From assembly GCA_017305935.1 (NCBI GenBank), contig JAFKJU010000035.1, positions 1-63,569 on the forward strand: 63,569 bases of DNA, written 5' to 3'. The first letter of the stretch is position 1. Each line of letters begins with the position of its first letter. Made by a program: the position numbers and the translations under genes. Below the pieces are notes generated by a model. That model did no database searches and was not told the origin of the DNA. It saw only the letters and a list, made by a program, of their open reading frames with translations. This document shows positions 15,011 to 24,712 of this stretch, in pieces. Source of the DNA: Hyphomicrobiales bacterium (GTDB taxonomy: Bacteria > Pseudomonadota > Alphaproteobacteria > Rhizobiales > Rhizobiaceae).

Positions 15011-16318
15011 ATGAAGATTACGATGATCGGCTCTGGTTATGTCGGCCTGGTTTCCGGCGCCTGTTTTGCGGATTTCGGCCATGATGTCACCTGCGTCGAC
15101 AAGGATGCGGGCAAGATCGAGGCGTTGAAGGCCGGCCGGATTCCGATCTTCGAACCGGGCCTCGATGGGCTGGTGGCGGCCAATGTCGCGGCCGGGCGGC
15201 TTGCCTTCTCCACCGATATCGCCACCTGCGTGCGCGAGGCAGATGTGGTGTTCATCGCGGTGGGTACGCCCTCGCGGCGTGGCGACGGCCACGCGGATCT
15301 GAGCTATGTCTATGGCGCAGCCCGCGAAATCGCCGAGAATGTCAGCGGCTTCACCGTCGTCGTCACCAAGTCGACCGTGCCGGTCGGCACTGGCGACGAG
15401 GTCGAGCGCATCATGCGCGAAACGAACCCTCAAGCCGATATCGCCGTGGTCTCGAACCCGGAATTCCTGCGCGAGGGCGCTGCGATCGACGATTTCAAGC
15501 GGCCGGACCGCATCGTCGTCGGTCTGGACGACGAGCGGGCGCGGGCGGTGATGACCGAAGCCTACCGGCCGCTCTACCTCAACCAGGCGCCGCTGCTGTT
15601 CACCACGCGCCGCACCTCGGAACTGATCAAATATGCCAGCAATGCCTTTCTGGCGCTGAAGATCACTTTCATCAACGAGATGGCCGATCTCTGCGAAAAG
15701 GTCGGTGCCAATGTGCAGGAAGTGGCGCGCGGCATCGGGCTCGATGGGCGCATCGGCCCGAAATTTCTCCATGCCGGGCCGGGCTACGGTGGCTCCTGCT
15801 TTCCCAAGGACACGCTGGCGCTGGTCAAGACGGCGCAGGACTACGATTCGCCGGTGCGGCTGATCGAGACCACCGTCGCCGTCAACGACAACCGCAAGCG
15901 CGCCATGGGCCGCAAGATCATCCATGCGGTCGGCGGCGACGTGCGCGGCAAGCGCATCGCCGTGCTCGGCCTCACTTTCAAGCCGAACACCGACGACATG
16001 CGCGACAGCCCGGCGATCGCCATCATCCAGGCGCTGCAGGATGCCGGCGCGGCGATCGTCGCCTACGACCCCGAGGGCATCGACAATGCCCGCAAGCTGA
16101 TCGAGGGCGTCGATTACGCCGACAATGCCTATCACGCCAGCGAAGGCGCGGATGCGGTGGTGATCGTTACCGAATGGAACCAGTTCCGGGCGCTGGATTT
16201 TACGCGGCTGAAGACGGTGATGAAGGCGCCGATCCTCATCGACCTGCGCAATATCTACCGGCCGGAAGAGGTCGCCCGCCACGGTTTCAGCTATACCAGC
16301 GTCGGACGTGCCGACTGA
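15011..16318 (+). CDS. rkpK: UDP-glucose 6-dehydrogenase
   Basis: A 435-residue enzyme that oxidises UDP-glucose to UDP-glucuronate with two NAD. It has GSGYVG at residues 7-12, AVGTPS, STVPVGT, NPEFLREGAAIDDF, KYASNAFLALKITFINE, and the catalytic Cys263 in GYGGSCFPKD. GLTFKPNTDDMRDSPA marks the C-terminal UDP-binding domain. The ATG at 15011 is the family start; the frame is open further upstream but without sense. It provides the substrate of the neighbouring divergent epimerase. The rhizobial name is rkpK; ugd is equivalent. Confidence 0.93.
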   Translation: MKITMIGSGYVGLVSGACFADFGHDVTCVDKDAGKIEALKAGRIPIFEPGLDGLVAANVAAGRLAFSTDIATCVREADVVFIAVGTPSRRGDGHADLSYVYGAAREIAENVSGFTVVVTKSTVPVGTGDEVERIMRETNPQADIAVVSNPEFLREGAAIDDFKRPDRIVVGLDDERARAVMTEAYRPLYLNQAPLLFTTRRTSELIKYASNAFLALKITFINEMADLCEKVGANVQEVARGIGLDGRIGPKFLHAGPGYGGSCFPKDTLALVKTAQDYDSPVRLIETTVAVNDNRKRAMGRKIIHAVGGDVRGKRIAVLGLTFKPNTDDMRDSPAIAIIQALQDAGAAIVAYDPEGIDNARKLIEGVDYADNAYHASEGADAVVIVTEWNQFRALDFTRLKTVMKAPILIDLRNIYRPEEVARHGFSYTSVGRAD

Positions 16319-16392
16319 TCGGGCCCGATGGCGATTTCGCGGGGCGGCCTCGCGGACACATCCGCGCTGCGGATGACCCGGCGGCTAGCCTC

Positions 16393-16998
16393 TCAAGGAT
16401 CGATCAGCGGCACATGCGGAGCAGCCTCGCGGGCAATGACCCCGCTCAGGCGCGGATCGTCCATCACCTCCACCAGCGTGGCATAGGGAACGAAGCCGGA
16501 GCGGCGGTAGAAAGAGAGCGCAGCGGGATGGTCGAGATGGCAGGTATGGACCCAGAAGCGCCGGATCGGCGCGGTCCAGGCTTTTGTGATCGCCTGTTCC
16601 ATCAGGAAACGGCCGGCGCCCTGGCCAATCGCATCCGCCACCAGGCCGAAGAAGGCCAGTTCGCAATCCCCCTCCTGCCGGAAATCCAGTTCCAGCAGCC
16701 CGGCCTGGCGCTCGCCGTCTATCAACATGAAGATCTCGACCTTCCCGTCGTTGAGGATCGCTTCCAGCTCGGCATCCGGCATCACCAGCCGCGACACCCA
16801 CATCCATTCCGCGCCGATGCGGCGAAACAGCGCTCGGTAGGCCTCGATCGACGGCTTCCAGCGCTCCAGCCGCAGCGAGCCGGCACGAAGGTCGCGTGGC
16901 GCGGGACGGGCATGCATTTCGAGGCAGGTGACGACGGTCGCCACCTTGCCGGCGGGAACGGCGGAAAAGCCTATCGGCAGCACCGGAATGTCGTTCAT
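16393..16998 (-). CDS. GNAT-family N-acetyltransferase
   Basis: A 201-residue GNAT protein. The acetyl-CoA region is FGLVADAIGQGAGRFLMEQA (about residues 125-145), followed by HTCHLDHPAALSFYRRSGF, the typical last motif. The first 45 residues are a separate short N-terminal segment. The ATG at 16998 is supported by AAGGGAG upstream. The substrate is unknown. A terminator-like hairpin lies in its leader at 17115-17150, so expression may be attenuated. Confidence 0.78.
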   Translation of the reverse strand: MNDIPVLPIGFSAVPAGKVATVVTCLEMHARPAPRDLRAGSLRLERWKPSIEAYRALFRRIGAEWMWVSRLVMPDAELEAILNDGKVEIFMLIDGERQAGLLELDFRQEGDCELAFFGLVADAIGQGAGRFLMEQAITKAWTAPIRRFWVHTCHLDHPAALSFYRRSGFVPYATLVEVMDDPRLSGVIAREAAPHVPLIDP

Positions 16999-17114
16999 GG
17001 CAGCAGCTCCCTTCGCGCAGGATCGAATTTTCGTCGGCGCTACGGGTCGAGCATTGGCGGGCGCATTTGTCAATTGCACGTGGCGTGCCGAGAGCCGCAA
17101 AAAAGGGGCGACCT

Positions 17115-17150
17115 GAAAAACGGGCCGCGGTTCCTCGTGAACCGCGGCCC
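17115..17150 (-). terminator. Terminator-like hairpin upstream of the GNAT gene (attenuator or small RNA end)
   Basis: On the minus strand GGGCCGCGGTTC-ACGAG-GAACCGCGGCCC is followed by GTTTTTC. It lies 117 bp before the GNAT start and reads toward it, with no gene on that strand upstream. A possible promoter (TTGCCG-N17-TACAGA) lies at 17218-17190 on the same strand, which would give a transcript of about 70 bases. Confidence 0.6.
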
Positions 17151-17440
17151 TCTTCGCCTGTCTCCGCATCGACTGGCGAACATGGCTAATCTGTAAAGTT
17201 TTCCTTAAATGCCGGCAATTGGAGGAAATCACCTGTAAATCTCTGGCGTCTTGCTGCCCGGGATGTGCCTGCATACCGGGCGCAATCGTTGCCAGACCGC
17301 CGGGATGCTCTTGTTTCGGCAGAGAAAATTTCCGTGAATGCGCCGGATTTTCGCCTTTGTTTGCCCAAACTCCTGCGAAAAGCTCCTGGTCGTCGGTGGC
17401 TGCGGGTGGCCGGAAGCGACAGGGGCGAAACGGTCGAGGA

Positions 17441-17683
17441 ATGCGGGTGCCGGGCGAAATCGAAACCTTCCGTTATGTGGCGTTCGAAATCACGGATGCG
17501 GGGGAGGTGTTGCAGATGTTTGCACCGCGCCGGGCGGAAAATCGCGACCACGCGATCCGCGCCGCGATGGTGCTGGCCGAAACCTATGCGGGCGCCGCCG
17601 CCTGGCGCATGCATGGCGATGGCGGTCAGCCGGAAGTTCTGTTTTCGCGGGGCGCCATCGGTTCGCTGGATGAGGCGTCGTAG
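17441..17683 (+). CDS. Hypothetical small protein (80 aa)
   Basis: An 80-residue protein that starts MRVPGEIETFRYVAFEITDAG and contains an AAMVLAETYAGAAAWRM helix. The ATG at 17441 directly follows GGTCGAGGA. The frame stays open upstream to 17219, but that part reads like non-coding sequence (Cys- and Pro-rich). It faces the CorC-type gene with a gap of about 110 bp. No family is recognised. Confidence 0.5.
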   Translation: MRVPGEIETFRYVAFEITDAGEVLQMFAPRRAENRDHAIRAAMVLAETYAGAAAWRMHGDGGQPEVLFSRGAIGSLDEAS

Positions 17684-17794
17684 GTTCGAACGGTAAATTC
17701 GTCGCCGTAGTTTTTCACACGTCTTGGCAAGACTGTGTTATGTGTGGTTCATGTCGCCTGCGCGCATGTCCGTCAACAATTCAAAGAGTGCCTT

Positions 17795-19072
17795 TTGCTT
17801 ACCGAGATTCTGATCGTCATCTTCCTCACCGTTCTCAACGGTGTGCTGGCTATGTCCGAGCTGGCGGTGGTCTCCTCCCGAACGGCACGATTGAAGGTTC
17901 TCGCCGATCAGGGCAATCGCGGTGCGGCGATCGCCATCCGGCTGGCGGAGGATCCCGGCCGCTTCCTGTCGACGGTTCAGATCGGCATCACGCTGGTCGG
18001 CATTCTCTCCGGCGCCTTTTCAGGCGCCACGCTCGGCTCGCGCTTTTCGCAATGGCTGCTGGCGCAGGGCGTCAGCCCCAGCCTGTCGGATGCGCTGGGC
18101 GTCGGCACGGTCGTCGTCGTCATCACCTATCTGTCGTTGATCGTCGGCGAACTCGTGCCGAAGCAGATCGCGTTGCGCGACCCGGAAGCGATTGCCGCCC
18201 GCGTCTCTCCGACCATGAGCCTGATGTCGAAATTCGGCGCGCCGCTCGTCTGGCTGCTGGATCGCTCCGGCCGGCTGGTGCTGTTGCTGCTCGGCCAGAG
18301 CGGCGCTTCCAGCGACAAGGTCACTGACGAGGAAATCAAGACCGTGCTGGCCGAAGCCCATAGCGCCGGCGTCATCGAAACCGAGGAATCGGCGATGATC
18401 TCCGGCGTCATGCGCCTGGCCGACCGCACGGCTCGGGCGCTGATGACGCCGCGCCGCGAGGTCGAGGTGATCGACATCGAGGACGATTTCGAGGAGATTC
18501 GCGCTCAGCTTCGCTCCACCAACCGCTCGCGCCTGCCGGTGCGCAACGGCAGTTCCGACGAGATTCTCGGTGTCATCTTCGTCAAGGACGCCTATGACGC
18601 CTTCTTCCTGCGCAACGAGCGCGACGTACGCGCCGTGATGCGCGAGGTGCCTGTCGTCTCGGATCTGACCAGCGCCATCGACGTCATCCAGGCGTTGCGA
18701 AAATCGACCGTGCATCTGGTGCTGGTCTATGACGAATATGGTCATTTCGAAGGCATCATCACCTCGGGCGACGTGCTGGAGGCGATCACCGGCGTCTTCC
18801 AGGAAAGCGAAGCCGAGGAGCCGGCGATGGTGGCGCGCGAGGACGGCTCCTATCTGGTGGCCGGCTGGATGCCGATCGACGAATTCGCCGACCAGATGGG
18901 CTTCAATCCCGGCGAAGACCCGGAATTCGAAACCGTCGCCGGCCTGGTGCTGGCCGAATTGCGCCGTCTGCCGGAACTGGGCGAACATTTCACCAAGAAC
19001 GGTTGGCGTTTCGAGGTCATCGACCTCGACGGCCGCCGCATCGACAAGATCCTGCTTTCCAGGGCGGAATGA
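17795..19072 (+). CDS. CorC/HlyC-type membrane protein with CNNM and CBS domains
   Basis: A 425-residue inner-membrane protein. The N-terminal CNNM (DUF21) domain has three or four membrane helices (ILIVIFLTVLNGVLAMSELAV, TVQIGITLVGILSG, TVVVVITYLSLIVGELVPK). A CBS pair follows (about residues 195-320; ALMTPRREV, YDEYGHFEGIITSGDVLEAI) and a C-terminal CorC_HlyC domain (ETVAGLVLAELRRLPELGE). Such proteins are linked to magnesium or cobalt handling, though many are called hemolysins. The TTG at 17795 is chosen from the family start (LLTEILIVIF); a GTG at 17735 is an alternative. Confidence 0.83.
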   Translation: MLTEILIVIFLTVLNGVLAMSELAVVSSRTARLKVLADQGNRGAAIAIRLAEDPGRFLSTVQIGITLVGILSGAFSGATLGSRFSQWLLAQGVSPSLSDALGVGTVVVVITYLSLIVGELVPKQIALRDPEAIAARVSPTMSLMSKFGAPLVWLLDRSGRLVLLLLGQSGASSDKVTDEEIKTVLAEAHSAGVIETEESAMISGVMRLADRTARALMTPRREVEVIDIEDDFEEIRAQLRSTNRSRLPVRNGSSDEILGVIFVKDAYDAFFLRNERDVRAVMREVPVVSDLTSAIDVIQALRKSTVHLVLVYDEYGHFEGIITSGDVLEAITGVFQESEAEEPAMVAREDGSYLVAGWMPIDEFADQMGFNPGEDPEFETVAGLVLAELRRLPELGEHFTKNGWRFEVIDLDGRRIDKILLSRAE

Positions 19073-19258
19073 GCCGCGTCGCCTGTCACGGAACGGTACA
19101 AAACGCAGCTTCGATAAAATTGTAGCGATTTACTTAAACGCGTTGCAAAGCCCCGGCGCTATTGTCTCTTTCACGGGAGAACGAAGCGCCCCGCGGCGCA
19201 TGGTTCTTCATCCTCTCGAATTCGGCGGCTGGTCTGCTGAAGTGACTGCCTGAAGCCT

Positions 19259-19315
19259 GGCACGGTCTGCGACGCCCTTTGTCCCTTGGGCGAGCGCAAG
19301 ACCGTGCCCTTTTTT
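19259..19315 (+). terminator. Long-stem intrinsic terminator
   Basis: GGCACGGTCT ... AGACCGTGCC, with an inner GCCC/GGGC stem, followed by CTTTTTT. It lies about 190 bp after the CorC-type gene and 15 bp before the end of the convergent EamA gene. The distance from the upstream gene leaves room for a small RNA or a long 3' untranslated region. Confidence 0.8.
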
Positions 19316-19329
19316 CGTTTATCTCAGGT

Positions 19330-20208
19330 TCAGCGTGGCCGCCCGCGTTCGGCAATCGCAATGCCGCCGAGCGCCAGCGCCAGCGCGATGACATGGAAGA
19401 GTTGCAGCGGTTCGCCGACCATCAGCGAGATCAGCGTGCCGAAGACCGGCACGAGATTGATGAACAGCCCGGCGCGATTGGCGCCGATGCCTTCGACGCC
19501 GAGGATGAACAGCACTTGGGCGATCAGCGAGGCGAAGATGCTGGTCCACAGCGCGATCGCCCAACCTTCGGCATCCGGCCAGGTCACCGCGCCGGCGGCG
19601 ATTTCCCAGCCGACCAGCGGCAGCGCGGCCAGCATGGCGCCGAAAGCCGAAAGCGTCATGACGCTTTTCCAATGCACCGCCGGGCGCCAGCGCAGCAGGA
19701 TCGTGTAGGCGGCATAGGCGACGATGGCGAGCAGCATCAGCGCATCGCCGCGATTCAGCTCCAGGCTGAGAATGCGCGGCAGGTCGCCATGGGTGGCGGT
19801 CAGCGCCACGCCGAGCAGCGCCATGGCAAAGCCGGCGATCTGCGCCAGCGACACACGGGTGCGAAACAGCAGGAAATTACCGAGGAAGATCAGAGCGGGA
19901 ATGCCCGCCTGCTCGATGGCGACATTGGTCGCGGAGGTATAGAGCACGGCGCTGTAGAGAAAGGCGTTGAAGCCGGTATAGCCGATGACGCCGAGCAGCA
20001 TCAGCAAGGCCCACTGCCGCTTCATGGCCGGCCAATCTTCCTTCAGTTGCGGCAACCAGATGATGACGGCGATCACGAAGGCCAGCGTCCAGCGCGAGAA
20101 GGTCAGCATCATCGGGCTGACATGGCCGATGGCGATCTTGCCGGCCACGGCATTGGCGCCCCAGCACAAAGTCGCGATGATAAGGTAAACATAGGAGCGG
20201 GCGGACAA
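19330..20208 (-). CDS. EamA/DMT-family transporter
   Basis: A 292-residue inner-membrane protein with about ten helices in two EamA repeats. Examples are YVYLIIATLCWGANAVAGKIA and the second-half WAIALWTSIFASLIAQVLFI. A TTG at 20208 is chosen because AGGAAGT lies upstream and the first membrane helix starts soon after. The open frame runs to 20376 but the additional 56 residues are not typical. The exported compound is unknown. It is divergent from purA. Confidence 0.78.
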   Translation of the reverse strand: MSARSYVYLIIATLCWGANAVAGKIAIGHVSPMMLTFSRWTLAFVIAVIIWLPQLKEDWPAMKRQWALLMLLGVIGYTGFNAFLYSAVLYTSATNVAIEQAGIPALIFLGNFLLFRTRVSLAQIAGFAMALLGVALTATHGDLPRILSLELNRGDALMLLAIVAYAAYTILLRWRPAVHWKSVMTLSAFGAMLAALPLVGWEIAAGAVTWPDAEGWAIALWTSIFASLIAQVLFILGVEGIGANRAGLFINLVPVFGTLISLMVGEPLQLFHVIALALALGGIAIAERGRPR

Positions 20209-20390
20209 GGGGCGACTTCCTGCAGCGGGGACGTATCGGGGCGTGCGCAGAAATAGAGCGGCGCAATCGGTTTTGTCACGCAAAAAGCCAAATGTCGCAT
20301 TCAAATAGGGTCGCTTTCCGTCCCGCAAACCAGTATAGATGCGCGGGTTTGAGATGGCGCAGAGGCGCTCCAGCAACAGGAAATTGGTAA

Positions 20391-21686
20391 ATGACGAGTG
20401 TCGTGGTTGTCGGTTCGCAGTGGGGAGACGAAGGCAAGGGCAAGATTGTCGACTGGCTTTCGGAACGCGCCGAGGTGATCGTGCGCTACCAGGGCGGCCA
20501 CAATGCGGGCCATACCCTCGTCATCGACGGCACCAGCTACAAGCTGGCGCTGCTGCCCTCCGGCCTGGTGCGCGGCAAGCTTTCGGTGATCGGCAACGGC
20601 GTCGTCGTCGATCCCCATCACTTCGTCACCGAGGTCGAGAAGCTGCGCGCGCAGGGCGTGGCGGTGACGCCGGAGGTGCTGCGCATCGCCGACAACGCGC
20701 CGCTCATCCTGTCGCTGCACCGCGATCTCGACGGCTTGCGCGAAGACGCCGCCTCCAGCAACGGCACCAAGATCGGCACCACGCGCCGCGGCATCGGCCC
20801 GGCCTATGAGGACAAGGTCGGCCGCCGCGCCATCCGCGTCATCGACCTGACCGAGCCGGAAACCCTGCGCCCGAAGATCGAGCGTCTGCTGACCCATCAC
20901 AATGCCCTGCGTCGCGGCATGGGCCTGCCCGAAATCTCGGTCGAATCGATCGAGGAAGAGCTGACCTCGGTCGCCGCGCACATCCTTCCTTATATCGACC
21001 GTGTCTGGGACCTGCTGGCCGAGCAGCGCAAGGCGGGCGCGCGCATCCTGTTCGAAGGCGCGCAGGGGGCGTTGCTTGACAACGACCACGGCACCTATCC
21101 TTTCGTCACCTCGTCGAACACCGTCGCCGGTCAGGCTTCGGCCGGCTCGGGCCTCGGTCCGACGGCGATTTCCTACGTGCTCGGCATCACCAAGGCCTAT
21201 ACCACCCGCGTCGGCGAGGGACCGTTCCCCTGCGAACTCGACGACGAGATCGGCAAGCATCTCTCGACGGTCGGGCGCGAGGTCGGCGTCAACACCGGCC
21301 GTCCGCGCCGCTGCGGCTGGTTCGATGCCGTGCTGGTGCGCCAGACGGTCAAGACCTCGGGCATCACCGGCATCGCGCTGACCAAGCTCGATGTCCTCGA
21401 CGGGCTGGACGAACTGAAAATCTGCGTCGGCTACAGGCTCGACGGCAAGGAAATCGACTACCTGCCGGCGAGCCAGGGCGCGCAGGCCCGCGTCGAGCCG
21501 ATCTACATCACGCTCGAAGGCTGGAAGGAATCGACGGTCGGCGCCCGCAAATGGGCCGATCTTCCGGCACAGGCAATCAAATATGTCCGCCAGGTCGAGG
21601 AACTGATCGGCGCGCCGGTGGCGCTCTTGTCGACCAGCCCCGAGCGCGAGGACACGATACTTGTGACCGACCCGTTTGAGGGATAA
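20391..21686 (+). CDS. purA: Adenylosuccinate synthetase
   Basis: A 431-residue GTP-dependent enzyme that joins IMP and aspartate, the first step from IMP to AMP. It has the GTP-binding QWGDEGKGK at residues 10-18, [42 protein letters not shown] split over two motifs, [11 protein letters not shown] and [11 protein letters not shown]. Length and motifs match the family throughout. AACAGGAAATTGGTAA precedes the ATG. Confidence 0.97.
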   Translation: MTSVVVVGSQWGDEGKGKIVDWLSERAEVIVRYQGGHNAGHTLVIDGTSYKLALLPSGLVRGKLSVIGNGVVVDPHHFVTEVEKLRAQGVAVTPEVLRIADNAPLILSLHRDLDGLREDAASSNGTKIGTTRRGIGPAYEDKVGRRAIRVIDLTEPETLRPKIERLLTHHNALRRGMGLPEISVESIEEELTSVAAHILPYIDRVWDLLAEQRKAGARILFEGAQGALLDNDHGTYPFVTSSNTVAGQASAGSGLGPTAISYVLGITKAYTTRVGEGPFPCELDDEIGKHLSTVGREVGVNTGRPRRCGWFDAVLVRQTVKTSGITGIALTKLDVLDGLDELKICVGYRLDGKEIDYLPASQGAQARVEPIYITLEGWKESTVGARKWADLPAQAIKYVRQVEELIGAPVALLSTSPEREDTILVTDPFEG

Positions 21687-21751
21687 TCTCGCGGCGCTTC
21701 GAGTCAGAATAACTTGGTCGGCGGCACGCCGATACTCATGAGAAAGACCTG

Positions 21752-24166
21752 ATGGCAGATTTTGCAGCAGTCATTCGGCGCGCCGTGGATGGGCTGGCCG
21801 AAAATACTCCAGAGATGCGGGTGAAGGTTTACGAAAAGGCGCGCGGAGCCGTCCAGCGCCAGCTCGAAAGCATGAAGCCGCGCCCGCCGGAAGACATGTT
21901 GCGCCGCCAGCTCGACAAGCTCGAGCTGGCGATCACCGAGGTCGAGAACGAACATGCCGAGGCCTTGCCCGCATCCGGCGAGGACGAGGAAGACCTTTCC
22001 GATCAGGACGATGCGGCGGCCTGGGAGGAAACGTCTTCCGAGGCGGACGAGGCCGAACAGCAGGACGAGGAAACGCCCTCCGACGAGCCCGAGGCTCTGG
22101 AGGACGAGGACGAGACCTATGTCGCGGTCGAGCCCATGCCACAGCCCGAGCCGCCCGTTCATGCGCAAGAGCCGGAACAGGCTGCACCGGCCGAAGAAGC
22201 CCGCGAGCCCTGGGACGAACCCGTCGAGCAGCCGCAGGAGCCGGCCGAGGAGCAATCCTCGACCGGCATGGTGCCCGACGACCGTCAGATCGGCCTGTGG
22301 CAGGAGCCGCTGCCGGAAGAGGTGTCCGCGCCCGAACCGGTTCGGGAAGAGACCGTCTATGCCGAGGCGCACGAGGAAACGATCGAGCCTGCCGCCGCCG
22401 AGCCGCAGCGTGAGCCTTGGGAAATTGCCCATGAGGCCGCCGCCACGCCGTCGGCCCCGGTCGCCGACGAGGCCTGGCAGGATGAGCCGGAGCCGCTGGC
22501 CATCGACGCCCCGCAGCCCGTCGAGCCGGAACCCGAAGCGGAGGCGGTCGCCGATGCCGAGATCGACACCGCGCCGCGCCCTTATCTCGCCGATCCGCTG
22601 CTCGACGGGCTGACCGATCACGAGCCACTGCTGCATGCCGGCCGGGATTTCAGCGTCTCCGGCCATTTCGAGCCGGAAGTGCTGACCGCTGCCCCCAGCG
22701 TCGACAGCCCGTCGGAGCCGGCGCCGCAGCCGGAACCTGAATCGGCTCCCGCCAAGGACGAAACCTCGCGTGCGGCCCCTGAGCCGGCGGCGCAGCAACC
22801 GGCGATGCCGCAGGCGCTCGACCTGCTGGATTGGGATGAGAGCGCCTTTGACGCGCCGCCCGCACCGCAGGCTGCAACACCGCAAGTCGCTGCGCCCGAC
22901 AGTCCGGCCGCCAAGGCGGCAGCGACCGGCGCGCCAAAGCCGGCCTCGACGCTGGATGACGGCTGGAGCGAATTCGACGACCTGATGTCGCCAACCGGCC
23001 GCAGCCATGCGCGCACGGCCGATGCCGGCGGGCTTGGCGATGCCGCCGTCGGCGCGCCGACCGTTGCGCCGATCTCCTACCGGGCCGAACCGAAGCGCCG
23101 CAACTACAAGGGCATTATCACCGGCGTGCTGCTCGTTGCCCTTCTCGGTGGCGCCGGTTACGGCGGGTGGCTCTATCGCGATCGCATCGTCGAACTGGCC
23201 AAGAGCATGGTCAAGACCGGTCCGGCGCTGCCGGAAACCGCGCAGAAGCCGGCGACGACGCCGGCTGCCAACAATGGCACTTCATCGTCGACCACCGCGC
23301 CGGCCAACGGCACTGCCGTCAATACCGGTGCCTCGAACGGCACGGAAGTCGCCTCCGCCGGCAATACCCAGCCGGAGATCACCAAATTCACGCAGCGCCT
23401 GCTGGCGGATGGCAGCGAGAAGGATTCCGGCCCGGCGCAGGTCGCCGGCCAGCCGACCGCGACCGAAGGCAAGTCGGTCGCCGAGCAGAACGTCGCTGCC
23501 AATATGCCGCCGCCGGCGACCGGCGGCACGCCGACTGCCCAGACGCAAACGCCGACGGCGCCGCAGACGCAGCCGGCCCAGCAGACGCCGCCTGCCGTTC
23601 CCGGCCAGGGCGGGAAGATGTTCCTCTATGAAGAACGTCTCGGCCAGTCGGTCCCGACCGCGATCAGCGGCAGCGTCACCTGGTCGCTGCAGGAGGAAGC
23701 CGGCGAGAACGGCAAGCCGGAGCCGACCGTGCAGGCGCAGATCAATGTGCCGGAGCGCGGCCTTTCGGCGCTGATGACCTTCAAGCGCAATGCCGATCCG
23801 TCGCTGCCGGCGAGCCATCTGGTGGAGATCGTCTTCTCGCTGCCCCCGAATTTCGAGGGTGGCGCCATCGACAGCGTCCAGCGCATCGCCATGAAGACGA
23901 CCGAGCAGGATCGCGGCAATCCGCTGATCGCCGTGCCGGCCAAGATCACCGACGATTTCCACATGATCGCCCTCAACGATTTCCCGGAGGCGCGCGCCAC
24001 CAATCTCGAACTGCTGCGCACCCGTAACTGGATCGACATGCCGGTGACCTACCGCAACGGCCGCCGGGCGTTGCTGACCCTGGAAAAAGGCCAGGCCGGC
24101 ACGGATGCGTTCAACAAGGCCATTCAGGCCTGGAACGCGCTCGGTCCCGTCAGCGCCGACCAGTAA
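21752..24166 (+). CDS. Large proline/glutamate-rich single-pass membrane protein
   Basis: An 804-residue protein. The first 70 residues (ADFAAVIRRAVDGLAENTPEM and following) look folded and helical. Residues 70-400 are acidic and low in complexity (Glu, Pro, Ala), with a second short SEFDDL segment near 405. A membrane helix lies at about 452-472 (GIITGVLLVALLGGAGYGGW), then a Thr/Asn/Pro/Gln-rich linker, and a folded C-terminal domain of about 170 residues (MFLYEERLGQSVPTAISG onward). It follows purA by 65 bp. The layout suggests a cytoplasmic acidic tail with a periplasmic domain; the function is unknown. Confidence 0.75.
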   Translation: MADFAAVIRRAVDGLAENTPEMRVKVYEKARGAVQRQLESMKPRPPEDMLRRQLDKLELAITEVENEHAEALPASGEDEEDLSDQDDAAAWEETSSEADEAEQQDEETPSDEPEALEDEDETYVAVEPMPQPEPPVHAQEPEQAAPAEEAREPWDEPVEQPQEPAEEQSSTGMVPDDRQIGLWQEPLPEEVSAPEPVREETVYAEAHEETIEPAAAEPQREPWEIAHEAAATPSAPVADEAWQDEPEPLAIDAPQPVEPEPEAEAVADAEIDTAPRPYLADPLLDGLTDHEPLLHAGRDFSVSGHFEPEVLTAAPSVDSPSEPAPQPEPESAPAKDETSRAAPEPAAQQPAMPQALDLLDWDESAFDAPPAPQAATPQVAAPDSPAAKAAATGAPKPASTLDDGWSEFDDLMSPTGRSHARTADAGGLGDAAVGAPTVAPISYRAEPKRRNYKGIITGVLLVALLGGAGYGGWLYRDRIVELAKSMVKTGPALPETAQKPATTPAANNGTSSSTTAPANGTAVNTGASNGTEVASAGNTQPEITKFTQRLLADGSEKDSGPAQVAGQPTATEGKSVAEQNVAANMPPPATGGTPTAQTQTPTAPQTQPAQQTPPAVPGQGGKMFLYEERLGQSVPTAISGSVTWSLQEEAGENGKPEPTVQAQINVPERGLSALMTFKRNADPSLPASHLVEIVFSLPPNFEGGAIDSVQRIAMKTTEQDRGNPLIAVPAKITDDFHMIALNDFPEARATNLELLRTRNWIDMPVTYRNGRRALLTLEKGQAGTDAFNKAIQAWNALGPVSADQ

Positions 24167-24180
24167 CCGGAGGCGCCGGC

Positions 24181-24636
24181 ATGATACGGATCGCCGTCAA
24201 GGGGGATGAAGCGGCGATCCGGGCTTGCGCCGAATGCGCCTATGCCCGCTATGTCGCTGCCATCGGCCGCAAGCCGGCGCCGATGACCGCCGATTATGCC
24301 GCCCAGATCGCCGCTGGAGACATCCATGTGGCGGTGGATGCCGAAGACAGGCTGCAGGGCTTCATCGCCTTCTTTCCCGAGGACGATCATGTCCTTCTCG
24401 AAAATGTCGCGGTGCTGCCGGCGGCGGCCGGGCAGGGGATTGGCAAATCCCTGATCCTTTTCTGCGAGGATACGGCCCGCGCCCGGGGGTTTGGCGCAGT
24501 GCGTCTCTATACAAATGAAAAGATGGTGGACAATCTCTCGATCTATCCCCGGCTGGGCTATGTCGAGATCGACCGGCGCGTGGAAGACGGGTTCAGTCGT
24601 GTCTATTTCGAGAAGGATTTGACACTGACCGTATAA
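24181..24636 (+). CDS. GNAT-family N-acetyltransferase
   Basis: A 151-residue GNAT protein with the acetyl-CoA motif VAVLPAAAGQGIGKSLI (about residues 77-93) and the C-terminal VRLYTNEKMVDNLSIYPRLG. It starts 14 bp after the previous gene with CCGGAGGCGCCGGC before the ATG. The substrate is unknown. It ends at a terminator shared with rpoH. Confidence 0.8.
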   Translation: MIRIAVKGDEAAIRACAECAYARYVAAIGRKPAPMTADYAAQIAAGDIHVAVDAEDRLQGFIAFFPEDDHVLLENVAVLPAAAGQGIGKSLILFCEDTARARGFGAVRLYTNEKMVDNLSIYPRLGYVEIDRRVEDGFSRVYFEKDLTLTV

Positions 24637-24639
24637 GAT

Positions 24640-24676
24640 AAAAACCCTCGCGAAGCCGGCTCCGCGAGGGTTTTTG
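24640..24676. terminator. Bidirectional terminator between GNAT gene and rpoH
   Basis: AAAAACCCTCGCG ... CGCGAGGGTTTTT with a 10-base loop. Both strands end in a T run, and the two flanking genes converge on it. Confidence 0.88.
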
Positions 24677-24712
24677 AATGGAGTGCCGCCGGCATGGATG
24701 CCGGCTAAGCCC

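Noticed and set aside
19279-20256. 325-codon plus-strand frame opposite the EamA transporter
   Set aside because: Gln/His/Asp-rich antisense image of a membrane protein; the minus strand has clear EamA helices.
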